From assembly GCA_958299035.1 (NCBI GenBank), contig CATQJL010000305.1:72136792-72200791 (forward strand): 64,000 bases of DNA, given 5' to 3'. Below, piece by piece: positions 22,302-33,200 of the stretch (position 1 is its first letter; each line of letters starts with the position of its first letter). This stretch comes from Cylicocyclus nassatus (Eukaryota > Nematoda > Chromadorea > Rhabditida > Strongylidae). The notes under the pieces were generated by a model. It was not told where the DNA came from. It saw nothing but the letters and a program-made list of their open reading frames with translations, and did no database searches. A program made the translations under genes and the position numbers.

Positions 22302-22850
22302 CCGTAGTAAAGCTGCTTCATTCGATCTCAGCTGAATAAAATTTCATTTGAGGCTTCGACGAGTCAGCTTGCCTTCAGTCGAGCCATTGACTGATATTGC
22401 CAACCATCCACGATGATAAGATTGAGAGTGCCACGTCCATGCAAGTATACGAGTCAAGACGAGTTTGCCAAACATTCACATCTACGTCACTGGCACTAGC
22501 GGCGGGGATGTGGCCGCACTTGTTAGATCTTGTTAAGTCTTGTCAGCATCACTGTGGCTCTTCACCGACATGTTAAACTGACGTGTATCGTAAGTTACTC
22601 AGGAGCAACTTACGAGAAGTTTCTCTGCGTATTATCATTGGCACACTATTTCATCAATTGGTAGTCTAACTGAATGTGAACTGACTGAAGTAAGGTAGAC
22701 TACCTCGTCAGGCAGACGGACGGTCAGCTGAAACCTCATTTTGCATTCTTACAACGTGGAGAGCTGGTGATAGGCAGTCTACCTTACTGAGTCTTGGATG
22801 AGCACCTCAGTTTAGTTCATCTGAACTGAATTAGCTTTACTACGGGCCCT
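22302..22850. mobile_element. Terminal-inverted-repeat element (GGCCCGTAGTAAAGC ends)
   Basis: GGCCCGTAGTAAAGCT at the left end and AGCTTTACTACGGGCC at the right end, both flanked by CTT. An inner inverted pair, AGTAAGGTAGACT (22689) and AGTCTACCTTACT (22776), sits in its right half. A lone TTTACTACGGGCT at 1991 is probably a fragment of the same family. A 3-bp duplication would suit PIF/Harbinger, but CTT is not the usual target, so the class is open. Confidence 0.65.
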
Positions 22851-25499
22851 TCTCTTATCTTTTGGCACTTACAGACCACGTACTGTTAATTCTGGCGCAC
22901 CCGGTATGAGTTCTATGATACTGGGATCAGTGTCTAGACAGATTGTAAATTCCCGTTACACGAAATAGGAACATAAAGTGTTTCTTTACAAATATAATAG
23001 CGTGTATCCTATCCGTAAAACATATTTGTTGCTGTACTGAACTGAAACCTAAGCGAAATACCGCACGTTCTCGAAGGATTCCATTACCTTTATATAAAAG
23101 AAGCATTTTCCTCTTGTAATCACTGCTTATTGTACATAGTCTCAATGAATATAAGGACTAGATAATCATAAGAAAATCTTCAGTGATAAGAAAAAAGTTG
23201 TAGTATCATAGTAATGTGCATCTAGAGTGCAGATAAATCAATGCTTATGCTAGAATCACTCCTTAAAGAATAATAGGCGATTGATGTTCACCGTTGCAGA
23301 CGGATTTCGTTCCTATCGTGCGATACTTCAAAACAAAGTTTTTGAGAAAGATGCTGTATCATTTGTTATGAGCACGTTTTTTAGTATGCATGTGCTGAAA
23401 GTATAATCACTGTCTGCAATTAGAACACCAATCGACTATAATTTTTTTGTATAATAATACCGTATTATTTACTTGCGCTTTAGATGCGCCCTACCTAATA
23501 TATTATAATATATTACTGCAAAGGTTGGGCTCAATGTTTGATCTACAACTTTCTAAAGTTTTGTAGACTAAAAATGGTAGAAAGGGAGCGATCCCGAAAG
23601 AATCGAGTACTTGAGCGTTTTTGCCCTTCAACATATCCACCACAATGTTAGGAAGAAATCTCCCCACTTTACGCGAGTCGCTGGCAAATACAATGTGTAG
23701 GCACAGCCACTGCAGTAACCACTACTTTGATGGCTTGCAAAAATCGATCTGTTCTAATTAATGACTGTGACGAATAATCATGTTGATTTGCTTTGTTAAT
23801 ATAATTTTCCGTATTGCTAACTCATTCAAAATATTTTCACGGTGAAGGAAGTTGCACAAGGAAGTTGCAGCGTGGATTTGATGGAAATCGGAGTCGTCCT
23901 TGCCAGAGACCTGACATTTCGCTCAGTCACAGTGAAGTACATTCACTTCTAAAGTGAGTGGAATGAAATTTTCTAGTTAGATTGGGCATACCATGAGTGA
24001 GGGTCGTCAGATAGGAACGTTAAGGAAAGGGGGATTGTCACAGGTGGTCTCAGACTGCAACGCTTAACTTTGATTCCAGATCGATATTTCCTAACAAAAT
24101 ACCCTAATAACGGAAAACACGCTGATATAGGGTAGGCTACTGAAATTGAGAGAAGCATAGGCTGAAGGAAGAGGTACAGGTGTTTGGCATGACCAAATAT
24201 AATATCTACACATCACGCAAGTGAACGACAATGGAAGGAATCAAGCTAGCAAACAAGGAGTAATCACATCAGCTCCAAGCTGTGCCTGCTGATAGAGTAT
24301 AATTTTTGATTGCCTATGATTTTATAATGAGAAGAATTTGTCAAGTTATTATTGAGTTGCTGAGAAAGTTCTGTGCCAATAGAGGTTGAGCTAAATTGTT
24401 TTCTTTAAGCTTTCAATATATGGCTGTCATTAACGATATTTTGGTCATATGTACTAATAAGCTCAGTTTACTGAATCTGTACATGGATGAATTTCTCCAA
24501 GAAAGGGGCTGACTGCGTTTCGAAACAGCTAGAGAGTTTGATTTTTGAACCTTGAAATCAATGAGCTAATTTTTGCTTGGAAAAAGGCCCAAGAGCAAGT
24601 TGTATTCGGATATTGCTTCATCTAGATACTATTAAAGAGTATAAGACGGATGTTTGAATGAGCTTATGCAAGTTCTGCGCGTTTATAAGAAAACTCGTTT
24701 TCGCAGACCTAAGCGCAACGAATTTTCCTTCTTTCTTTGGCATTTCTTCTTGTTTTATCGTCATTTTTTTCAAGCTAAATAGAGTATCTGGTAGCTAAGG
24801 TCATCCCATACTAAGGACACACTCAACAAGCCTTTTGCATTCGCGTTTTTTTTGGCAGTTGTGAATAATTGGCAGAACTTTCTTTACAACCCAATACTTG
24901 AGCACAGATGCAAAGCGGGTCATAGAGAAGTACACCTTCTCGAAAATTCCGTGAATGTGGCCACAATCACACATCACCTAGGAAATGTACAGAATGTTTA
25001 CAACACAACTTTTTGCAGGAGATTCGTCAGCAGCTACGCATGAAACAAACATTGATGATTACACTATCAAGAAACTTTGCATGCGCTTAGTCACACATCA
25101 AAGTCTCTCTGATTACGACAGAAAAGGAATAAGGAGTTCAGAAACATGCCTAAGACGCACCGTCTTGTCGGCTGCAGTTATGAATCTTCATGCTTTTACG
25201 AATGTGCAGCCTTGCGTAAAAATAATTGCATGGATAATACATAATCCGAGGGTACACTTGCAAGGATAAAGCCCCATGTTTCATTGAACCTAAAAATTAT
25301 GTAAAAGTTGCCATTACGACAGGTATGCTATGACAGCAAAAACTGATTAGACCATCTAGACTAGCCTTCAGATATGTAAAAAGCTGTTTACAGGACTCAG
25401 CTGTTCAAAAAACTCCGTCTAGAAAGTTTTCAGATTTTTTGGAGCTTTTTCTAAGTGGCAGCGGTTTGCAATAACGACATTGTGTTGCAAGGTGCGAGT
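22851..25499. other. No recognised gene
   Basis: AT-rich sequence. The only notable item is a pair of overlapping plus-strand open frames at 24852-25269 (63 and 94 codons) with no family resemblance. I see no repeat ends or RNA genes here. Confidence 0.4.
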
Positions 25500-25661
25500 G
25501 TACCCTGTAATTCAAAAGGATTGGCGGCTGGAAGGCGCGGCTTCGTGATCTAATTAAGACTAGGAAATGATCAGAAAGCACATTTATGGGAGAGAGGCAG
25601 ACTGCATTGCGCGCGCGAGCGGTCACCTTCCAGCCGCCAATCTCTTTGAATCAACGGGTAC
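25500..25661. mobile_element. Short foldback MITE
   Basis: The arms begin GTACCCTGTAATTCAAAAGG and face the complement of GTACCCGTTGATTCAAAGAG; both continue into GATTGGCGGCTGGAAGG. Total about 162 bp, with a GCGCGCGCGAGC patch near the right arm. No target duplication recognised. Confidence 0.65.
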
Positions 25662-25990
25662 CTCAAGAAATTGATTAGCGCTTTTTCAGTGTTTGATGAC
25701 GTTCTAGAAGCCCTCAGAGAAACGCAAGATCGTTGATAGGGCTGTGTAAGCTTGTAGCTTGGAATAGACTGAAACAGTTTTTGGCAATAATTCCTTAAAA
25801 TGCAAGTAGGCAATCTTGTAAATATTACGATCATTTTTTTACCAAGTGCCGTCAAACTTAGCTAGTGGTAACCTCAGGTAATTAGTAAGCCAGAACACTT
25901 CGGTATTTCAAGAGACTCGTATAGCTCTGAACTGGGTTGCTTATTTGGTAAACTCTGATTTACCGCGCCTCTTGACCGTCTCTCGAAAGG

Positions 25991-27162
25991 TCCTATTGTA
26001 ATCTTAGTAATCCTACAGTAATAGAAAGAAATGGTTTACTGTAACTTCTATATTTATAATGTGAGCTGAACCTACCCCAATATACTCCTCAAAGATTGCA
26101 AAAGCTGTTCCGACACATGAGCGTTATTGGCGGCCAAACGTTCGGTACATTTTTACCCTGTATACATCAAGGATCCTTGAAAGCAGTGCATGTTTTTTGC
26201 AAAGATCGAAAGATATATATATTAGGTTGGTGCAAAAGTTCTTTCCGCCCAAATTCAAAAATTCATAACTTGTTGAATTCTTAACGAATCTGCAAGATCC
26301 AAATTTTGCTTAAGAGAGAAACTCATGCTCTTTGCACCTGCTCCTGATTTGCTCGTCAATGTTTACAAATTTAGGAGATAGAAGCTCAAAACCAAAATCA
26401 CTCAAAATTTGAATTTTTCGTGTAGGGTCATAAAAAATCGGAAACCTGCAACAAAAATCGGAGCAGTCAGTATTGTAGGTTCTTTCACTAGCTCTTTCTA
26501 ACGGTGCAAAGTTTGCGCTGATTGAGCGTTTCTGTGAAAAGTTATGAATTCCCTGAAAAATGCTAAAATAAATCAAATTCGCCCTTTTGTATTGCTTGCT
26601 CGAAAATCATAACTTTTGATAGAGACGCTTAATCAGCGCAAACTTTGCACCGTTGGAAAGAGCTAGTGAAAGAACCTACAATACTGACTGCTCCGATTTT
26701 TGTTGCAGGTTTCCGATTTTTTATGACCCTACACGAAAAATTCAAATTTTGAGTGATTTTGGTTTTGAGCTTCTATCTCCTCAATTTGTAAACATTAACG
26801 AACAGTTCAGGTACAGATGCAAAGAGCATGAGTTTCTCTCTTAAGCAGAATTTAGATCTTGCAGATTCGTTGAGAATTCAACAAGTTATGAATTTTTGAA
26901 TTTGGGCGGAAAGAACTTTTGCACCAACCTAATATATATATCTTTCGATCTTTGCAAAAAACATGCACTGCTTTCAAGGATCCTTGATGTATACAGGGTA
27001 AAAATGTACTGAACGTTTGGCCGCCAATAAGCTCATGTGTCGGAACAGCTTTTGCAATCTTTGAGGAGTATATTGGGGTAGGTTCAGCTCACATTATAAA
27101 TATAGAAGTTACAGTAAACCATTTCTTTCTATTACTGTAGGATTACTAAGATTACAATAGGA
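25991..27162. repeat. 1.17-kb near-perfect palindrome
   Basis: TCCTATTGTAATCTTAGTAA at 25991 is matched by its exact complement ending at 27162, and complementarity continues inward (for example GGATCCTTGAAAGCAGTGCA near 26168 and its complement near 26967). The centre is a mariner-like palindromic element, 26222-26932, so arms and insert share one symmetry axis near 26577. The outer arms meet at an alternating AT tract (GATATATA/TATATATC), a natural TA target. Confidence 0.9.
26222..26932. mobile_element. Mariner-like palindromic MITE (TTAGGTTGGTGCAA ends)
   Basis: TTAGGTTGGTGCAAAAGTTC and its complement form the ends, with TA on both sides; this end sequence is close to the classic mariner terminal repeat. 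The arms pair over about 320 bases. The interior is related to 8585-9284. Similar short open frames on each arm (TDCSDFCCRFPIFYDP) are mirror images caused by the palindrome, not genes. Confidence 0.88.
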
Positions 27163-27169
27163 CACCCCC

Positions 27170-27400
27170 ACGGGGTGATCAGCATGCTCGATTACCCCCC
27201 TGCGCCAACTCCCAGCCCCGTAGCTCAAATTTTGCAAAAAATCGATAAAATCGACATCGATCGAGAACGGAAAGTGGGCTGTGACACCCGCCGGGGCCCG
27301 AAGTGTATGTGTGCCAAGTTTGGTCCGGATCGGTTAAGAAATGGAATTTTCTATTCGGAACATACGGCTGAGCCGGGTAAGCCAGCTAGTGTGCTATAAA
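27170..27400 (+). repeat. Dispersed repeat, second copy of the 13420 family
   Basis: Starts with a CACCCCCACGGGGTG hairpin, then CCAACTCCCAGCCCCGTAGC, ATCGATAAAATCGACATCGA, GTGTATGTGTGCCAAG and GGTCCGGATCGGTTAAGAAA. The motif order matches 13420-13600. It begins directly at the right edge of the large palindrome. Confidence 0.6.
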
Positions 27401-29420
27401 AATGTGCAATGTGCAAATCCGACCAAAATTAATTGCGGGATCTGCAGGACTTGCGGGATTTAATTATAACTTCTTCTAAAACATTTTTATTTGGAATCTG
27501 CAAAAAGATATGGCTTCAGCTTGATGAAACGAATCCTTTAGTATACCTTACGCCCGTTTTCCATGGTGTATTGTATTGTATTGACATGTGTTATGAGATT
27601 ATCAACATGTATTGTTGCTCATATGAGCAAATCTTGAAAATAACAAAGTAGTATCATATGTCTACCGTATCACCATAGACTACGGGCACAATGTATACTA
27701 AAGATTCGTCTCATTAAGTTTAAGCCAAATCTTCTTGCAGATTCCAAATAAAGTTGTTTTAGAAGAAGTTATAGTGCAAAAGCAGCGTCAATTCATCCTG
27801 CTCTATTCTAGCACTACACGCGGCAAGTGTGAGATGTTTAACGAATGTGCCGCATATCCGTCTCAAAGCATTATTTTTTGCGTCTTTTAGAACAAACAGA
27901 ATGGCCCCTTAGCAGTAAGCTTTGACGCTTGAATAAAAGCATAACAAACAGTGAGTTTTCTGCACACGAACTATCAATAACCTAGTATCAACTTGATTCA
28001 AAGCACAAAAGCTAGAGTTCGAACACAGTAAGCATGCATACTTGCCATTTACTCGCTGCTCAGTTCCTTTTTCAGTTTGCAGAAATTAAAAGGCTTAACA
28101 GAGCTTAAAGTTGTGAGGAATGAGAGAAATCCAAACATCACATTAAAAAAAACAAGCTACAGTAAACCTCAAAACTTTGTGAAAATCAACACTATAAAAG
28201 AAAGGTTTAGGGAGAGTTGAACAGTAGCAAAGATAAAGCTTACACTGTCAACAAGAACTATTAGACCAGTTAAAGGTTCATTGGAATCTCTCAACCGCAA
28301 AGCAAAGAAAAGCTGTCGCATGCGGCGTAGAATTTTTCTCTGTTGCTTTTTAAGCTTTGAATTCTGCATTCGCTCCAATTTGGTCTAGGAAGAGTATTAG
28401 GGGTTTAATACTCTCATTACCTAGAACAAAACATTTGCTAAACCAACTAAATGCAGCATTTGCTTGTTAACGACAGTGATTCTGTGAGTCAAAGCAAAGC
28501 AATTACAAGTGTGACAGCAGCATTAATTAATGGAAGAGAAAGCAAGATCTAGTAAGATATCGTAGCCTCAGATACACTAAGCTAACAGCGATACATCTCG
28601 TTTGAAATTACAGAGTACTGTCTCTTGCATAGCATATCCTACATCTGCTGAAACTAGATATCTTTCTTGAAAATAGTAGGGTCTTAAAATAGTAATTGTC
28701 GTACGTTGCTAGAAACCTCGGTGATTTGCAACATTCGTATCTCCACTTGTATCATGCATAGACTACAAATGGATCTCAGCGCAAAATAGGTGAGAAGTAT
28801 GCTAATCAATATTCTAAAATGAAGATAGAATTTATAGGAGGGGACGAAGGATATACTACTGGTGGAAAGCCCCGCCTCAACGCACTATTGGCAGAGGTAA
28901 TAAATGATGCATGACTTGTACTAGAAGTCCACGGTGACGGAGCTTATAGGTAGGTACAGTAGCTCTCTGCTCTAAAAGAATTTCTAGTTTTGCGGTATGA
29001 AGAGAGTGATAGTGAACGGAAAAATTGTTTGTTGTCTTTCTCAGATCTGTTTACGTGTGGTAATAGTTAGGTGTGCTCAGAAGATGAAGAAATAGACATT
29101 AGGTGTGTGCTCAGAAGATGAACGAAATAGACAAAGGCCAGGCTTTTTCCTATAGTGTTTATGCGGTATTTTATCACTTCTCTATAATTATGACATGTCA
29201 AAAGCATCAACAAAAAGCAGTCAACATTTTTCAAATACCACTAATGAATATACTAGGAGGAAGCAATACTACTGTCTTTTGTGAAAGTGTTATCCGTTTT
29301 TGATGAGAGTAAAGAACGCGACTAGGTGACCTTTTAATTGTTCTCATAGCATTTGCGTAAGAATTTATTTAGAGCAGGTGGGTCGAACAAACGACGTACG
29401 TCTGAACTAAGCTGTAGTTT
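27401..29420. other. No recognised gene
   Basis: AT-rich. A minus-strand open frame at 28378-28169 (MERMQNSKLKKQQRKILRR, basic, then hydrophobic) could be an exon but stands alone. The inverted sequence TGCAAAAAGATATGGCTTCA-like/TAAGCCAAATCTTCTTGCAG (27500 and 27720) is a short imperfect pair. Nothing firmer. Confidence 0.4.
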
Positions 29421-29719
29421 ATGTTTATTTATTTATTTATTTATATAATACGCTCATAGGCGTGCCACTTTGTTAGTAAACCAACAAAAACCAACAAACA
29501 TAAGACGTCAATGAAGTTAGTAATACATCAAAGGGATTTAAGAAAAACACGAAAACATGAAAAGGCATTCAGTCTCGGTATGAAAAAAGTGCGGCGATTG
29601 AGAATTTGAATCCGCGCAGGCCAAAGAACATTGATTCGAGGAACCGTTGTCGCCAACGTTAACAACACAGGTGCAAGAACCAATGGTAGAAGGAGAATAG
29701 AACGATCAGAAGACCCAAC

Positions 29720-32600
29720 CTAAACATCTGCTATATGCAAATATTCCAGTACATTTATAGATCCTAACTTTTTGCGAAAAGAGGATGCGTTTTTACTAGA
29801 AATTATTTCTTGAGGTAAAAGGCTCAACCATCTTGTGGTTCGACAGAAATACGAGTTGAAAGTTTGCAAAAAGCATTTTTTACCTAGTTTCCTGTAGTGC
29901 AAATTAAACCCACCTGTACGCTCTCCACTGGGCCTAAAGATCCAGTATTTACTGGCTCGTAATTTAGTTTCTAGTTTTAGGATACGAAAGCAGAACACCA
30001 AGTCGTTAACAACACGTCTATACTTCAAACTATGCAGTTTCAAAACTGCAAGCCTAGCACCGTAGGCGGTAATGCACGAGGGTATTCAGGGTTAGGGAAG
30101 CATCTGTAGAAGACTATCCTTGTAAAAACTTTTTGAACTTTTTCGAGCTTCACCACATGCTTTTTTAAATAAGGACTCCAAACAGGTGAAGCATAATCCA
30201 AATGCGGTAAGACATATGTTTTGTATAAACGCACGAAAAGTCCAGGTTCATTACTGTGAATGCTTCATTACTGTGAATGCTACGTAGAAGCATAAACAGC
30301 GATGCCAGCGACTTGGTGACGACTGAATCATAGTGTGCAGTAAATTTGAGAGCATCATCAACAAAAACGCCTAAATCTTTCACGATGCTTCGGTACTCAA
30401 GCTCAGTACCATCACAGATATATGACCTGAGGTGAGTACTGGTGTCGCCTAAGTGCATAACTGAGCATTTTGAAAGATTTAAGGGCAGATCCCACATCTC
30501 AGACCACATATTCACTCTTTCTATGGAAGAAGAAAGGGCTTCGTAGGCTTCTTCTCTTTACTCTTTTCCATAGCAAGCGTAAACTTTAAGATCATCCGCA
30601 AAAATCTGCACATGGATTTTCGGGTCGGTTTTGATGAACGAAGGCAGGTCGGCTGTATAAAGTAAAAACAAAAGGGGTGAGAGGATTCCTCCCTGCGGAA
30701 CACCACTGCTGCACAAATACTTTGCTGAATACATGTTTTTCACGCGCACTGTCATTTTTCGTTCACTGAGGTATGATTCCAACCATCTGAGCAGCTGACC
30801 ACGAATACCTGCATTCTCTAGTTTTAGCAGAAGTTTTTTGTGATTAACTCTGTCAAAGGCTTTTGATAAATCAAAGTAAATGATGTCCACACACTTCTGG
30901 TGGTTCAGCGCTGTCATCCAATCGAAAACAGAATCGCAAAGTAGTGCAGTGGTTAATCCCCCAGGCAGGAATCCATACTGTTCTTGTGGTATGATATGAT
31001 TTTTCTGCAACCAGTCACTCAGTTTATCGTTAATGACTTTCTCTAGTATTTTACCACAGGGCGAAGTAATGCTTATGGGACGAAAATTGGACAATTTATT
31101 GCTAGATGAATTTTTTGGAATTGCGGTAAAACGAGCCTCCTTCCAAAGTTGAGGAATTTGACCCCTTGAGAGAGGTGCATTATATATATGATAGAGGAAA
31201 GCAGAGGGCTCGGGCACATTTCTTGTACACAATTTGAGGAATTCCATCGTACGAAGCAGTTGTTGATGGTTTTAGCCTCGATAGAATCTCAAAAAGATGG
31301 TTGGGATAAATCACTATGTTACTGCATCTAGTGGAGATTCGTGGAAATGATGAGGATGGAAACCAAATAACGTCTCCATTCTCATGACTTTCACCTCTAT
31401 TTGCAAAGACAGAGGCAAAAAATTGTCCCAACGCTTCAGCTTTCTCTTCATCCTTTATAAGAAGTCTGTTGTCCTCATCCAGTAAGGATGGGAGCTTCTG
31501 CTGCCCTTTGCTATTTATTTTTAGATATTGGTAAAGTTTTTTGAAGTCAGACTTAGCAAAACGCCTTTCCCGACTGGCCAGGAATCTTTTGATGTGATGA
31601 CTTATATCTGAACAGACTCTTCTATACAGATCATTTGTGAGAGGATCATGCATAGTAGCAAAAAGCCTGCATTTTTGTTGCAGTAGATTGGTGATATGTT
31701 TGGGATAATGGTGAATGTGTGAGGTACTGTAGCGAAAAGGTACAAAGTTCGCTAGAACGTTGTATATCTGTTTACAAAAACGTTTGTACAAATCATCAAT
31801 CGTCTCACAATCATAAAAGATTGCTGGCCAATCAATAAAGGAAAGACTCCTGTCTATGTCTGCATAGTTCGCACTGGAGTAGTCAGGGTAGGGGAGAAAT
31901 ATTGATTTGTAGACATTAAAGTGGACTTGGAATGTGATCACATTGTGATCCGAATTGCCGAAAGGAGGGTCAATGCGAACATCTTTAATGACGTCATCGG
32001 TTGAAAAGATCAAGTCAAAAATGGAATTTCCTCTTGCAGCATTTTTAACGTTTTGCGTTGGAGCGCAATAACTCAAAGACGACAAAGTTTTTTATCACGG
32101 GTGCTTTTGACTGCGCAAAAGTCTACATTGAAATCGCCCAGAATGATCGTGGGCAGCGGCCTCGAACTCAAGTCATAAATAGCATCAGCCAATATTCTGT
32201 CATCACCAGCACTAGAGGAGGGTGGACGATATACTAGAATAAATCGAAAGGAAGAACTTGAAAAAAGTGAGTAGATATCCAAGCACAACAAGTCGGAAGT
32301 CATATCATTGTTGAATGGAACACATTCGACAAAAAGGTCATCTTTAACAAGGCAACACACGCCTCCCCCTCTATTGCCGGTACGATCGGAACGGTGTATC
32401 GAATAGGGGAGATCAGAGAGAATTTCAGAGCTAGATATCCGCGGGCATAGCCATGTTTCGGTAATGAAGACAATATCTGGTAGATGGAGCCACATAAAGG
32501 CATGAAGCAGATGGAGTTTGTTTACTAAACTACGACAGTTGAACATAAAGCAGTTCGCGAATGCACTATGATCGGGCCTACTTATCAGTTTCCCTGCGCT
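29720..32600 (-). pseudogene. LINE ORF2: AP endonuclease and reverse transcriptase
   Basis: Pieces in order: endonuclease (MFNCRSLVNK at 32546, WLCPR, ILGDFNVDF, then SDHNVITF in the next frame), linker, reverse transcriptase (FRPISITSPCGK, FDLSKAFDRVNHKKL, GVPQGGILSPLLF, FADDLKVY), thumb (LPHLDYASPVWSPY) and C-terminal domain to 29720. Catalytic FADD and endonuclease D/H residues are intact. Frame breaks: an A6 run near 32090, a TATATATA run near 31190, near 30550, near 30230 and near 30040. The frame is open upstream of 32546 and runs alongside the ORF1 end, so ORF1 and ORF2 are in different frames and abut or overlap. Non-functional as it stands. Confidence 0.9.
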
Positions 32601-33196
32601 GATCTCCTAGGTAACTCTGAAATACGCTTTAACTCACCTTTATACATAACCCATTCTTTAATGGGCTTTCCTTGGTTCAAATCGCGTGCTTGCCGACGTA
32701 GATCGAACTCTAGAGCGCGCTCAGATGACGTCATACTTCTGCGCACGAATATATTACTCATACTAGAATGACGTAGACGATGCTCATTGGCTAGCGCCTG
32801 GACCCAGTACATACGCGACGGGAAAACCACTTTGACAAGCCTGCAACGATTTTCAATGACTTTTCCCATTCTATAAAGTTCAGAGGGAAAACAGTCAACC
32901 TGCAATTCGTCTAACACATCTGAAACCTTACGCTCTAAGTCGGCCTTCCTTTCTAAAAGAGAAAGGTTTGGAGGGGCCTCGGGTACTCCAGCAATGACGA
33001 TATTGCGACCCCTTTTTTCGGACTCAACCTCATCCAATATTTTTCCCTTTAGAGCCAAAACCATTTTTTGGATGAGGGGGTCCTTGTTCCTAGCTAAAAT
33101 AGCCTCAATGAGCTCAGCGGCAGGGAGACTAGAAAAATCATCATCTGCTTCATGACTATTGGTGGCTTGCAAGCTTTTGCGTTGAAATTCCATCAA
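32585..33196 (-). CDS. LINE ORF1-like protein
   Basis: A single open frame of 203 codons, MMEFQRKSLQ to RRSAQGN and tandem stops. It has a coiled-coil-like N-terminal half (AAELIEAILARNKD), then NIVIAGVPEAP and ERKADLERKVSDVLDELQVD, VKVVFPSRMYWVQAL and NIFVRRSMT. This layout (coiled coil, then an RRM-like domain with the NIVIxGVPE motif) is that of nucleic-acid chaperone ORF1 proteins of CR1/L1-type elements in invertebrates. It precedes ORF2 directly. The only part of the LINE with no visible break. Confidence 0.75.
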   Translation of the reverse strand: MMEFQRKSLQATNSHEADDDFSSLPAAELIEAILARNKDPLIQKMVLALKGKILDEVESEKRGRNIVIAGVPEAPPNLSLLERKADLERKVSDVLDELQVDCFPSELYRMGKVIENRCRLVKVVFPSRMYWVQALANEHRLRHSSMSNIFVRRSMTSSERALEFDLRRQARDLNQGKPIKEWVMYKGELKRISELPRRSAQGN

Positions 33197-33200
33197 CTGT

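Larger units (their letters stand above)
29425..33200 (-). mobile_element. CR1/Jockey-like LINE, frameshifted, nearly full coding length
   Basis: Non-LTR retrotransposon on the minus strand: ORF1-like frame (33196-32585), then an endonuclease plus reverse transcriptase polyprotein in pieces to 29720. A 300-base 3' region follows, ending in (AAATAAAT)n at about 29425-29445. The short simple-repeat tail instead of poly-A fits CR1-group elements. The coding parts are contiguous and easily read, so decay is moderate. A perfect 14-bp hairpin (GAAATTCCATCAAC/GTTGATGGAATTTC) lies at the ORF1 start, 33184-33215. The 5' end beyond that is not recognisable. Confidence 0.9.

Noticed and set aside
26310..26844. 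Matching open frames on both strands (TDCSDFCCRFPIFYDP)
   Set aside because: They are mirror images created by the palindrome, and the related frame in 8668-8892 is the same artefact.
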